Positions 10,958-23,363 are shown, counted from the first letter of the stretch. The stretch is DNA of 60,000 nucleotides from Antedon mediterranea (GCF_964355755.1 NC_092671.1:8445001-8505000), one strand, 5' to 3'. The notes: generated by a model from the letters alone, not told the origin. Numbers and translations are program-made.

Positions 10958-12965
10958 TGTAAGGATGTGGACGACAACACAAAAGGAAAAACACGCCTTT
11001 TCTCACTTTTACCACGGTCCGGTGGTGTATTTGGTTTTAATTTGTTTTTAGCATAACAATAGAGATCAGTATGGTCCTGAAAACCACATAATAAATACAA
11101 TGAGAAACAAAAGTAAATAATATTCTAAAATACAAGCCAATTCTTAGTAACGACCTCAACTTAACAGGCGACTCTAATAAAAAGGATTCTCTCTGAGGAC
11201 TGCGACTATTACGTCAAACGGCACGTCTACCTAAACAGCCTCTGTATACTTTGTTAGAGTATACAAATACCTAATTAATTACCTACACAATTGGGCGCTA
11301 GTTCCGTTTCGCACCTGTTTTTATTTCGACTTCCTTTTGACTCCAAATTGTTAAGCAGCTTTATTGTGAATACTACACCTTAACATTGGGCCTCATAAGT
11401 ACTTTTATGAAGAAGAATCACATAACAAGTAACAAATAAATCCTTAAATTGATGATTTTACAGACATGTTTCTCGCATACCGTTCGCGAATTTAGCATAC
11501 TCGAAGTTCAATATTTTCGTTTCTATGGAGCGCCAAAAGAGCAACAACAATAGATGGTTAAAACCTCAGTGGAATGCGTCTTCTTTTAATGCATTTATTA
11601 TTGAAATACACGTTTAATTTTAATATATTTTGTCAATAAAAATGCTGTAACATTTTACTGCTAATAATTTGCTATTTTCAAATAGCAACCAACCCTAGGC
11701 CTAAGAGTAAGACTAAGACTAAGAGGCATATTATTTAGATTAAGGTATACCTCCCCTAAGTACATGTAATATGATGATGAATTTGTCGATTTTCATTCCT
11801 AAAAGTTCCTGCAAAAACCATGTACAGTATCAACATTAATATTTTTGTTGCATTAACATTGACAAAATATGATAAAATTGAACGTAATTTTGACCAATAA
11901 ATGCATTAAATATACGCAATTTACTGAGTTTTTAGCCCTCTATTATGATTGCTCTTTTGGCGCTCCATAGAAACAACAACATTGAACATGGAGTTTGCGA
12001 AATTCACGAACCGATGTGCGAGAAACACACGTCTGTAAATTCATAAATTTAAAGGATTTGTTTTTTACTTTTTGTGTGACCTCCTTCGTAAAAGTATTTT
12101 TGAGGCCTAATTCTAAGGTGTGGTACTCACGATAAAGTTACTTAACCAATTTTGAGTCAAAATAAACGACAGGTGCGAAACGGAACTAGCGCCCACAATT
12201 GCATCATAAGTGCCTGAATATTACTATTATATTACTAGAATAAATGCATGTTGGAATTTACTCACACTATTTGAATACTAAACTTAGTCTATTCATTGAA
12301 TCAAGGAGTTATAATCTTAGGTTTGTGTAAAATATATAAACAATAACAAATCCATGGGCGCAGCCATTTTGTATGATAAATAGAGGGCGCACTACATGAC
12401 GATCTATCACGAGCATGGTAGCCTCGTGTGTACAAATTAATCAAGTGTGAACTGTAGGATGAACTATTTTATACAAACTGTTAACTAGAAACTATCTTCT
12501 ATAAACTAAACATTACTAAATCTATCTAAACATATTTTGTTAATACAAAGAAGGTTTATCACAAAAGTATAATTATATTATAACATTATATGGCATAAAA
12601 TCCTAGTTCAAAGATTGTAACACAATACTATTCAATAGGCTTCCTAACTGCACATTCCATGAGTCAAGGTTAACCCAAAACAAATGTCTAGGCCTATGAA
12701 TGCAATCATCTTAAAATACAACATTAATGTTTCTTAAACATAACAGAATCTTATAAATGTATAACAAAGTAATATGTATAAAGTAGAGCAATTACCTTTT
12801 AATCAGATCTTTAATTAAATAAGAGACAAAACTATCTGCTTCCTTGACCGGTTCATGAATACAAAAGAAAGAAAATCATTTGAAAAAGACTGTTACAATT
12901 ATAGGGGGCAGCAACACCTATAGGGGGCAGTATTTAATTATCACATGATTAGATTAATCCCCACA
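10958..12965 (-). repeat. 5' LTR (2008 bp) carrying a nested element
   Basis: Its first and last parts match the short LTR at 10303-10592. The middle is unique to this copy and includes the nested 900-bp inverted-repeat element at 11294-12193. Without that insertion and its duplicated 8 bp, the LTR would be about 1.1 kb. Confidence 0.85.
11294..12193. mobile_element. 900-bp long-terminal-inverted-repeat (foldback) element nested in the LTR
   Basis: The ends GGCGCTAGTTCCGTTTCGCA... and its exact complement are flanked by perfect 8-bp repeats CACAATTG (11286-11293 and 12194-12201). The arms can be followed for about 250 bp (to 11555 and back from 11945) and, with more divergence, to about 11640 and 11850. 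The centre is non-coding. An 8-bp duplication fits hAT, Merlin or P-like transposases; very long arms are common in non-autonomous DNA transposons. The family is not recognised. Confidence 0.85.
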
Positions 12966-15900
12966 TATACACCAGTTATTAATATGGATAGTAAACCGTT
13001 TTTATTTACCAACATCATAGAAATAATAATAAATCTATGCTAGCTTAGAAAGCATAAAAAAGAACAAAAGAAAACATTAATTTCGACTAACCATAATTTC
13101 TGTGATTTCTAGGCCTAGGCCTACTGCAAAACCGTAAACCAGCCAAACAAGATAATTGATGGTCACCTTGCGTACGTATTGGGCCATAGTCTCATCATAT
13201 CTTCTTGGCCGTGTAGAATAAGAAAATAACAAATAATAAGAACTTGCTTATTCAAATATATTCAGACAAATAGGCCTTATATTCATTAAGGTGACATCTG
13301 ATTCCTCCCTGGTTATAGTAGAGGCTCACTACCAAGTATTATGCTCCTCCCTTCTACGAATTTCAGAATTCCTATTACGTAACAAAATAATGAACGGTAT
13401 GCTTATTCATGCGGACACGTACAATGGCCTACTCTTCTGCATTTGCATATAAACGAGTAGGGCCTACAGTACTACAGTAGGCCTCTCACTCTATGTATTG
13501 AGGACATTCTTATTAGTACGGTAAGTAAAACCCTTTGTCAAATAGTTAGTCTATTCATTAAGGATATGAAAAAAACAACAAAATAGACACAATTCAGAAC
13601 AGTAAACATGTCATAATTCGTTCATATCCGTAGGCCTACAAGTTGCGTTTGTGCGTAATAACCTAACTTGTCCAAAGTGAGGAGCACCCTGTTACAGTAG
13701 GCCTATACTTGTAATCCTTATATCTTGTTTGTTTGTTTGTTTTATGTATATTTACTATTCAATCATAGTTTACTTGATCTATTTCTAAGTTTAGTAGTAA
13801 ATTGTGTACCGTAGTTTGGATAATAATAACATAATTCAAAAGACAACTTTATATTTTGATATTAGGCCTACTAGTTATCATTACACAGTATTGTAGTGTG
13901 CTTATTTTTTTCGTTTTGTTTGTTCTATGATTAATAAAGAAACGCATTATTTAATCAGACCAATTACAATCCGATATAGACACTACAGTAATATTATAAA
14001 TTCATGCAAATTATACACGATATAAAGCTATTAAAAAACAATATTCTACACGCTGAAGGTGCTACATAAAGTCAGTGAAATGCATTTGCCAATAGAAGAA
14101 CGGCCTCCCTAGGCCCAGTCAGTTCGTAAACTATTGATAATGTTCAGAACATTTAAATAATTGAATAACTAATGCTACTTCCGCTAAGATAAAATATTAA
14201 AAAATGATTATTTATGGGTGACAGTTGTGCTGTCTATAAGTCATTAATCGTTAATATGCCTATGTTTTGAATGAGTTTACTTGTTTTCGATAATACATGG
14301 GGCGCCACCAACGCCCTTTGTAATTGTTTATCGTTTTAATGCGCGGAAATATTACCTCCCATGAGTACAGCTCTGCGGAAAAGAAATCACGCTCGACATG
14401 GCATTGCAACAAATATAGAATCTATTTTGTCCCTAGTGATAAAGTATAACGCCTAACTATTAGTCTATTGAGGTTAGAAAACACGCCTGGTGCACAGCGC
14501 CCTCATTTCCTGCCAACTTGTTATAACTTTTCCATCAGTTTAAAACATACTTAAACAGATTTCCCAGTGTGTCACGCAGATGAAAAAAGCAATGATGGAA
14601 TTGACGTTTAGGCAGCGAATAACGTGGTGAAGTAAACCACTGGTTAAACAAGCCTTACTAGAAGTCAATCAACCAAAAATGTCATATCGGCTGGCATAGA
14701 AAATCTAAAAGTAATTCGTTTTGAGGATTTCCATAAACCGTTGTAGAATATTATACAAGCCATGTCTTCCCTAGGGTACGTGGAACATCATTGAAGATAA
14801 CAATGTATGGTCCCTAAAGATACGATATCCATGATTTCATTATACCAAACGTCTAGGCACAAAACGATTACAAAATAAGACAAGTTAAAAAGTGACGAGA
14901 AATAAAAATCAAAGTGCATTGTGAAAATCCAAATGTTGTTTTAAACTCTCTTAGGTAATTCCTTGACAAATTTGAAAGGAATTGGCGTTGTATTTTTCTC
15001 TGAGGTATAAAAAAAAAAAATTGTTCATGCTTGTTGTTATTGCCACAATCATAACATTGTTTTTATTTAACACTCGTCATCAATTTTTATTACTACATTT
15101 CTATTTTCTACATGACAAATCCATACAATAGAGAGAACAAACACATTACATTACTGAATTTTACAATATCGAACAAAATGGTTTACATGGTTTTAGTATG
15201 GAGGAATGGTTTTAGCTTTAATGATTGTTTAGAAACAAACTCGCTGTGTTAAAATTATGATGTTTAAGTGTGTTTTCCAATGGATGACATTTCCTTATTC
15301 TTGCGCGTTGTACTTCATAAGTGACAACGAGAAACACGTATCTGAGGTGTGAATGTGTCAAACCATGGACCTATAAATTCTCTAATTTATAGGTCCATTG
15401 TCAAACACTGTGATAATGATATGTATTGTACCTGTACATAGATTTGTGTGGTGTACGTCACTGAAGGGTTGGTCTAAGTGTTTACCTATCTACGTAAATA
15501 CATAAAAATGACGTCATCATCTTTCACCTTCATCCGTGTGCGTGTGAATGGGCGTTTAATCTCAAATAAGACATTCTCATTATATAATTCCGTAGGCCTA
15601 CTCATCGTGAATGTGACACCTTCTAACATAGAAGGCGTGGCTAAAAGTTCTCATTAAATCATTAATATGACCTAATCTTTGGTGTGTTAATTCGTATACT
15701 TGTAATGTCACAAGCAATAAAACAATCACTAATGCAGGCCTCAACGACACAGTGCAGTGGACGTAGAAATTGCCACAATTGAGAAAAAACAGTCGATAAA
15801 AATGTTCCTAATTTTAAACGTTCTAGGTTCGAGTCAGGGACTTTAGGCTAGTTTGTAATGAGCCGTGAAATGGGTGATTATACTGATGTAATTAACTGAA

Positions 15901-18890
15901 ACACTGTAACGCCCTGTTTAAACTTTGAATCATTGAAGTGTCAACCCTGGTAACAACGTGGTTGCGTTGATTGAAGAAGTGTCCGAAACACGGATGAATT
16001 GGATATGCCTACAGACTCTCAATTTCATTGACCTTAAAATAACAATGGAACGATCTCTCCTCATTGTTAATTAATAGAAATAATAATTAATTAATATAAA
16101 AAATAAATCAAAATATATTTATTAACTATTTAAACATTTTTTCATAAAAGACGCGAATTTGTGCGAATTGAACATTCATGCGTTCTGATTGGTTGTTCAT
16201 GTTTTCGCATTGCAAAAAGTAGATGAAAACATATATATACTACGCATGCGCAAAAAACATTGTCTATATTCACGCAAAGGTTTAAAGTGGAAGTTCGGTC
16301 TCTGACAATGTCCACCGCAAACCGTATATCATTGTATAAAAATGATGCAAACATCGTCTATAGCCAATCATATCCCTAATCTTGTTTTCCTCTATAATAT
16401 TAATAATAAACTTTCCTCCCATGAGATGAGGGATGAGAAATATATGCCCACACACATACAACATGATAATAATGGTTTTAATAAAAGTTTATTGACTTCT
16501 TAAAGAGGCTATGGCAATACATGATAAGTCAGTAGACCGCTTGTTTATTCTCCTATTTCGTGCGCACTGCGTGGCAAACTATCACCGATCGCGCTACTAC
16601 GCGTGAAGCACGGGTGCGATGTATTGCAGACTATTTGTGTAGAGTATGGGCTTTATCAACAGGTGTATAATTATAATTTATTTAAATATGAGCAAACCAA
16701 CAAATGTAGCGACAGTTCGTGACAGAGCAGCTTTAAGTTTTGCGCATAAAAACCCATGGAGGTACCATCTACCCTTGGGATTTTCCAGATAATTTAATAA
16801 ATTTCCGTTATCTGTTTAATGTTGCAGAGGGTGCGGCTTGGTTCTGCACCTGCTTTGTACTCTTCGCGGCAGCTAATATCGCGGCCTTAACCTCCAAGAT
16901 TTAGTAACATAACTCCACACTCAAAATAAATGATAGGACTATTCAGAAAACAAAAATTAAAAATAATCAGTAGGCCTAGAGTAGATACACCTAGCAATAC
17001 AAAAGAAACTCAATAATCGATCAAATGTGTTTATGAAACTTGAATTATTGCGCACGCTTACCGTTGTTGATTAACGTGACATCATCACGTTGACGGATGA
17101 AAGTCCGGGGTGCAAGGTGAATGGTTACAGAGATGCGTTATAATGTACGACGAATATTCATTTGTTCGACCTGTATTAGATGATTAATGATTTGTTCGTA
17201 ATTTTTTTCCTGTTGTGGTTTGTGATTCATGAACCATAACACATACAGTCTCATCTTTATTCTGAAAGGTAGTTTGTATACATCAATAGCGCCCTCTAAG
17301 TTCAAGGTCAGTATTGACAGCGGAAACCAGAAGTAGGCTAAGGCAATACGTAGTCTTCATCGCTGAAGTGCGTCATGGTTTTTGAAGGATGGCAAACAGA
17401 ATCGAGAAAAAACGCATTGTCATGAACTCGCCGGACTGGTTCATGGCCGGATATGGGGCTACCGGGGGTTCGTACGCAGGTCGCCCATCCTGTGTAGAAA
17501 AAAGACGCCTGCTTACTCTCTTGGGGAAGCGGAAAACCCCTTATTTATTGGAGCTAAATTAGTGATCAACAAGTAAACCTGTTGCGGTGTGACTAAATCT
17601 CGAGTTCCGAAATGGAAAACACGGCTACCCCGGTACCCAACTGGTATTGCAATTTACAAATAACACGATGTCACCACTGAATTAGATTATGCTAAAATAG
17701 CTTGTTGTCCCGAAACATCATAAAGCTGTCAAATAAATGAGAATATCTGAATACTGATCATAGGAAACATTCACGGTTATAAAGGCCCAGGTTAGAACCT
17801 CTTTGACAATGACATAAGCCCGGTTAAGTACTCCCATACCTCCGTCAATACAAACCAATCCAAGCTGTACACCGTAATACGGATCCTGCTCATAAGTTTC
17901 CCTGTCAAAAACAATAAACCCGGTTAAGCTCCCTTTATGAAACGAGCCCGTTTCGTTCCCCTAGTAGTATATATAACACACTCAAAATCGCCAATAGCAA
18001 GACAGCTAAAAGTATAATTTAAGGAAGTTTTTTCATGAATCTGCTTATACAAAAACGTGCAATGTTTAATCATGTGTTATGACATGTCTTGTGATTGAAT
18101 TAAACTGTCCTCGTCCCGAAATTGGTTCTTTTCCTCGATGTTACAATTGAGAGTTCGATTCATACCACGCACGCAAATCGCTTGGGACAAAACTAACGCT
18201 CCTCTAACTTTGATCTTTCTATAAAACAATGTGATGGACCGGAGCAAATGACGTGTATTATCATAAATAGGCCTAGGCCTAATGGGTTTTTTTAAAGCAC
18301 GATGCGACAAAATCAAGGGTTTGGGAATTGGTGGTGTGCGAATAACATTTCAGGTATCAATTTCACTTATCTGGAATGTTAATAATCCCAAGCATAATAA
18401 TAATATAATATCTAATCGGCGATTAATCATGACTAAAGGTATTTATAATGCGATTAGATACCTAACTAAAAAATGTGTTTATAATAGTATAAAAAACAAT
18501 AGGGAATGGCAAATAAATTAAATCTGTAAAATACGATTTAATTACCTGTTTAATTATTACTATAGGCCTATTATTATTATTGTTTTGACATCGAAACACA
18601 ATTAATGACACGATATCTTCGACCTAATGAAGTTATTTAAGATTATGATCGATAACCGTGTCTCTCTTAAGTATTGGTAACCATGGAGTTATCTATTTTT
18701 TAGATTTTTCTGTTAATATTCTAAAATATTACGGTACCTGACTAGTTCTTACAAGCAATTCAGCATCAGGCTATAGGAGAAAATAGGAATAAGAACATCC
18801 AAGTAACCTGATGAAACGCGAACATAACAATGTTGGGAGCATGCCTAAAGTCTATAAATACAGTTTATTTAGGAATGTATTACAAATTAC
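12966..18890. other. Intergenic block with scattered GC-rich patches
   Basis: No gene is supported. It holds a (GTTT)n run near 13728-13742, the palindrome at 15356-15406, and CpG-rich patches near 14280-14400, 16550-16640 and 17380-17560. Open frames at 17389-17562 (+) and 17718-17960 (-) are discussed as findings. Seven of the 45 or so TAGGCCTA words fall between 13110 and 15600. Confidence 0.5.
15356..15406. mobile_element. 35-bp perfect palindrome between 8-bp direct repeats
   Basis: TGTCAAAC occurs at 15356-15363 and 15399-15406. Between them is a 14-bp perfect stem (TGGACCTATAAATT) with a 4-nt loop CTCT, extended by one A/T pair. This looks like a minimal remnant of an inverted-repeat transposon with an 8-bp target duplication, though a chance hairpin cannot be excluded. 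Confidence 0.55.
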
Positions 18891-18894
18891 TTAA

Positions 18895-19225
18895 AGATGT
18901 ATTGTCCCCCAAAAGCATTCAAAATGAAGATTAATAAAATCATACTTTGAACAGGCCATTTTGTAGTTTTAACAAAGTTAATCACTTTAGTAGGAAAATA
19001 AACACGAAAAAATAATGTTTTCATCAATTATAAAATGACAAAATAAACTCAACTAAAAACTCATTGGCTGGAAGCCAATTTTAATATTTTATTTGTTTTA
19101 AATTACAGTTTTTTCAAGTAATTAAATTTTTTTTCGATCCACTGTTATTTCAAAGTTAAAAAAAATTTAAATGGCATATTCCTCAACAAAAATTTAAATT
19201 ATTTTTTCCGGGGGACAATATATCT
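18895..19225. mobile_element. 331-bp MITE with TTAA target duplication
   Basis: The ends AGATGTATTGTCCCCC / GGGGGACAATATATCT are inverted with one mismatch. TTAA flanks both sides (18891-18894 and 19226-19229). The interior is AT-rich and non-coding. TTAA targets are used by piggyBac- and Kolobok-type transposases; I cannot tell which applies. Confidence 0.8.
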
Positions 19226-20567
19226 TTAAACGAAAAAGGGCAACAAGTATCCCGCCTATCTAAACTCATTATTAAATGCTATTTATGTTTTTTAAAGAAT
19301 CATAATTATGACTGGGATTTCTTATTTCTGGATTTGTTTACTTCTAATAAAATTAATGATATCACTGTGATGTTTTAACTACATGAAAGTCTTCTCTGTG
19401 ACATCCCAGAACTGACTTTTATATCTAATGATAACATGTCCTAGAACCGAGCCCCAACAAAATATAGGTTTGTGTGCGACACCCAATGTCAAGTTCCCAA
19501 TTAACTAGGCGGTTCACAGTTAAAACATGTTCGAATAACTCTAACAATATTTTTCCATAATTCTCAACTGACGGATTCACCACAATGTTTAATTGTTTCA
19601 ATTATTGTTTGATACAGCACAGAAAACGAGTTATTCATGCTTTTAAACACGAACCAGATCACACTGACATTTAGCTACGCCTAACTTATTTGTCTAGTTA
19701 TATATTTTTTTAGTTTGCGCATCGTCTGAATTTAGAAAACCGCGCGTGTAAGGTTAATAGCCTCTGGGGCAGACAATCTGGATGTTGTCATCGGTGGACA
19801 AGCGTGCTATTGCAACCGTATGTGATTCATGCATGAGGGTAAGATGATGTGGCGATCGGATGAGAGAATTCTCACGAGTTTTATTCCAATAAACTTAACA
19901 TGACCTTAAAACATAGACCCTATCAATACAATTACTGATCACAGTCAAATAAGGAAGTTCTTTTAGTGGTGGTTAAATTACAATACAGTTCATCATTTTA
20001 TTACCACTCGTATTATGATAATGGTAAAGGTTTTTTTTCTTTATAACACATTTAACTATAATTTACAATTTAACTTTACATGACTTACATTCAATGCACG
20101 ACGTACGTGATTTATAAATTGAATTTGTATTTGATTCTTGAACGTTGCCCTCTATCGTCAAAAAAGTTTCAATGACCAATGAACGTTCAGAGGAAACTGA
20201 GTGATGACGTCATCAGAAATTGTGAATTCGTCACTTGGTATGATTAACGTACCTTGAAATCATGGACATTTTTTGGAAAAGCTTTGGGACGATGTGTTGC
20301 TACACGACCTTAATTTAAAAACGGTGTTAGGGGAGTAATGTTTAACACAATCTCCAAATGTATTCAAGATTTCTGTCTATACTATATAGCTCGTTTTGAT
20401 GTATGTAAACAGTACGAAAAACTGTAATGCATACGAAACATTACTCATATTACAATTCAACACTATTTATATACGGTCTTATATCATTATAGTTCATATG
20501 GTGTGTAGATAACTACTATACTATACTATAAAACCTCGGGTTTTAAAAACCACTGGTCTTCTTTTTG

Positions 20568-20759
20568 AAAAGAAGCCCATCTCGAAAAGATGGCCTGCAA
20601 TAGTAACCTCGAAAAGAAGCCCATCTCGAAAAGATGGCCTGCAATAGTAACCTCGAAAAGAAGCCCATCTCGAAAAGATGGCCTGCAATAGTAACCTCGA
20701 AAAGAAGCCCATCTCGAAAAGATGGCCTGCAATAGTAACCTCGAAAAGAAGCCCATCTC
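20568..20759. repeat. 44-bp minisatellite, about 4.4 copies
   Basis: Nearly identical units start at 20568, 20612, 20656 and 20700, with a partial one at 20744. Each holds a small hairpin CCATCT-CGAAA-AGATGG. The right flank carries GGGCTTCTTTTCG (20787-20799), the complement of the unit start. CTATAAAAC-like ends near 20524 and 20806 suggest the array sits inside a small inverted-repeat element. Because 44 is not a multiple of 3, all frames read through the array, which explains the overlapping spurious ORFs here. Confidence 0.85.
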
Positions 20760-21269
20760 TCAATCTTCTTTTTAAGATAGTAAGGGCTTCTTTTCGGGTT
20801 TTTATAGATATTGTCATTCCAAAAATATAGTTAACAGGCCTGCCTACTATTAATAATTTGTTTACAAATTTAGCATAAAAACAAATACAGTATTACCTTA
20901 CATTACATATAGCACTTTATTTTGGCCTGGTTGAATCGTTCTAATGTTTTTGATTTGGAAAAAAAAAACATTTCTGGGGTGAAAATATTGAAATATGTTA
21001 CAAGTGTGATCAGTGTGACTAAACAACTGAAATTTGAATACAGGAAATTCACTGCCTTGGAGATAATAATACCTTATATAAATGTTGGCAATGCTGACCA
21101 CTAATAACTTGTACAAATGGTTGAATAAATACATTGATATACTTTAGTTAACCATTGCAATCCTCTCCCAAATCTGGTTTTGCCAGAAAGAAATTACCGG
21201 AATAAATTTTTTCCAATCGGTACTTTTAAAATGGTGTACATTTTTATAACACAGAATAAACACTTATTT

Positions 21270-21421
21270 GCTGATCTGTCTACACTATCAAACTAGTTGG
21301 AAAAAAAATTGATATGCCCAAATATGGTGGTGATATTCCCAAATATGGTAGTGATATGACATCATCATGTACATATATATGGGCATTTTTGTTACATAAA
21401 GTTTGTATACAAAGAGCTTTA
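21270..21421. mobile_element. Diverged second copy of the TA-type MITE
   Basis: The left end CTGTCTACACTATCAAACTA matches the element at 8930-9071. The right end AGTTTG...AGAGCTTTA matches its other terminus with changes. The interior shares ATATGGTAGTGATATGACAT, the complement of ATGTCATATCACTACCATAT in the first copy, and has an extra tandem copy of CCCAAATATGG(T/G). The left TA and first bases are eroded. Confidence 0.7.
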
Positions 21422-23037
21422 AACATTAGCAATAAACAAGCGCAATCAGAGAGTATCTGGATGTTTAAAATAAAATATTATTATTATTTAGTTATGTTAG
21501 TTTTATTTGTAATACAAAAATCATATGAAAGGAGATCATTAATATCAATAAGCAAATTGTTCCTCCACTTCCCCAACATCAAGAGTGTGGTTACAAATAA
21601 ATTGACCGATCATATTGCTAATACAGTTCAAGTTCAAACTAACTTATCTTTCGTAATTACTACATTGTATTATATCGCAGCCTTTTCTTACTCTTTAACG
21701 AAATAAAGAGCGTCGGTCCAAAACAAGATACTGAAGAAAATCGGCCTAACAAACTTGTATGTTGAATTGTGTAGGCCCTAATAGCGATTATTTTGATTAT
21801 ATACTTATATTTTTTTTCTTTTTTCCTTGAATGCAATGACAATTTGTATTATGTCTTTCATCGTGATTGTCATTTCAAAAATTATAAATATTTTAACTTT
21901 CTTAATAATATTATTTATGTTTAATATTTTAAAAATATGTTGTTGACAACATTTTTCTGTAGGCCTTAAACGCTGTTTTTTTTTAATATAATAAACAATT
22001 TATAATGTATTAAACGTTCTTATTCAAATTATTAATTATTATATATTATATGAATCATTTAAAAGTAAAAGTAAACTATTCTAAAAATGTGTTGTTGAAA
22101 ATAATTTTCTGCAAACGCCATGTAATTCAGAAGTTTTTCTGTAAATTTGTGTTTTTTTTAAAGAGGATTAAGAATTTAAAATGTATTCAACATTCTTTTT
22201 TAAATTATTGATTATATATAAATCATTTAAAAGATTTCATCTTCAAAATATGATATTGATATTTCCAGTGATAGCCTGTTATATGAGCATATAGTCACTG
22301 ATTTCATTTTCATTTATTTATTCGACATCAAAAATGTCCTGGGAAACCAAAATCAACAAAGTCACCATAACATGTTATGTCTGGGGTCTCAGAAGAACTT
22401 AACTACTTATAATTATTTACCAATATTATACGATCTACATTTAAAAACATATAAAACAGGCCAAAAAAAAATAGCACACACTACCCGTAATAAAGATGAT
22501 ATCATTGTTAAAACATACATCAAATGATAAAACATCAATAGAATATGAATGATGAATTTTAACAAACGCACTGGCTGACAGGCAAATTAAATGTTAATCG
22601 TTGCTAATTTATTTATTATATTCAAACTATGGAGCGTTTCCTCTCTAATTTCGATAACAACATTAAGCAACAATCTCAAGTGTTGCATGCAGTGATTGTA
22701 AAATTGATAAAATGTTATTATCGCGGACAAAACAAATTTAAAATGGTGATGTTATTAAATAATAATAATTTTTATTGCAATATACTGATATTTTATTAGG
22801 AAAATATTAGCCTAATATCTAGATTATCTATTAGCATAGAGTCATAGATTACATAACTCCGCTATAGGTCAACCTCCAAGCCCCGTTTTCAAAAAGTCTA
22901 TTGTTTGTAATACTAAACTAAGTGTGGGCCAAACAGGGAGTCTGTAATATATTATGTACATTGTTGTATAAAAATGATGTAGTTTTTAGTTAGTGATTAC
23001 AAAAAGTCACAATTTGGCCGTTTATCCCACAGTCTAA
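21422..23037. other. AT-rich intergenic block
   Basis: No gene is supported. The stretch 22300-22410, read on the minus strand, ends in AATAAATAAATGAAAATGAAAT and could be the tail of an old LINE, but no protein similarity is visible. Confidence 0.4.
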
Positions 23038-23363
23038 AAGTGGTCAAGAATTAGGATCTTGGTCCGGAGTCATTTTGTAGCTATATCTGACAGTGGTTTG
23101 AATTTGGTGAAGACCATCTTGTAGTTTTGACTTACGGCCTAGTGAGTGTAAGATGAGTAAAATAATAAAGAGTGGTCCAGAATTAGGATCATAGTCCGGA
23201 TTTCCTCCAAAATGTAATGGAGTCTTCCGCGACAATAATAATTATCTGTGGTTGAAATTTGGTAAAGGTTCATCTTTTATTTTTGATGTTATCCTGCTAA
23301 CAGAGACAAACACGCAAGTTATATCGCTGACTAAAATAACTTCTCTGGCGGAGGCATAAGGGT
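23038..23363 (+). repeat. Interspersed-repeat relic with internal duplication and GGCGGAGG end
   Basis: Two related units start with GTGGTC[AC]AGAATTAGGATC (23040 and 23172), each followed by TGGTCCGGA or TAGTCCGGA and then a GTGGTTTGAATTTGGT-type segment. The end has ATCCTGCTAACAGAGACAAAC and then CTCTGGCGGAGGCATAA. This order resembles a dispersed repeat of many marine invertebrates that ends in CCTCCTTGGCGGAGGTAA. I give that similarity from memory, and the family name is uncertain. Confidence 0.6.

Larger units (their letters stand above)
10303..12965 (-). mobile_element. Ty3/gypsy-type LTR retrotransposon, internally deleted, with a 4-bp TATA duplication
   Basis: The element is read on the minus strand. 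It has two LTRs with TG...CA termini (TGTGGGGATT ... CCTTACA), a primer binding site, a polypurine tract and a remnant ORF. It is flanked by TATA at 10299-10302 and 12966-12969. Aligned LTR parts differ at about four positions in 290, so it is young. The internal region is only 365 bp, so gag-pol is almost entirely lost and the copy is non-autonomous. The LTRs have very different lengths, 2008 bp (5', right) against 290 bp (3', left). The short one lacks about 1.7 kb between two CCT trinucleotides. Confidence 0.9.

Noticed and set aside
13090-13260. Open minus-strand frame with RRYDETMAQYVRK-like sequence
   Set aside because: Contains two TAGGCCTA words, has no start and a poor donor; no family recognised.
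15820-15845. Possible tRNA T-arm (GGTTCGAGTC)
   Set aside because: Flanking bases do not form the T-stem, and no D-arm or anticodon arm fits.
16828-16904. Exon-like hydrophobic stretch after TTAATGTTGCAG
   Set aside because: 24 codons with a stop and no partner exon; one pyrimidine-rich AG is not enough evidence.
19773-19838. Possible internal exon ending AGG|GTAAGA
   Set aside because: Good donor, but the acceptor side is purine-rich and no neighbouring exon of matching phase is visible.
20521-20817. Two overlapping repeat-rich minus-strand ORFs
   Set aside because: They are translations of the 44-bp minisatellite in different frames; the unit length is not a multiple of three.
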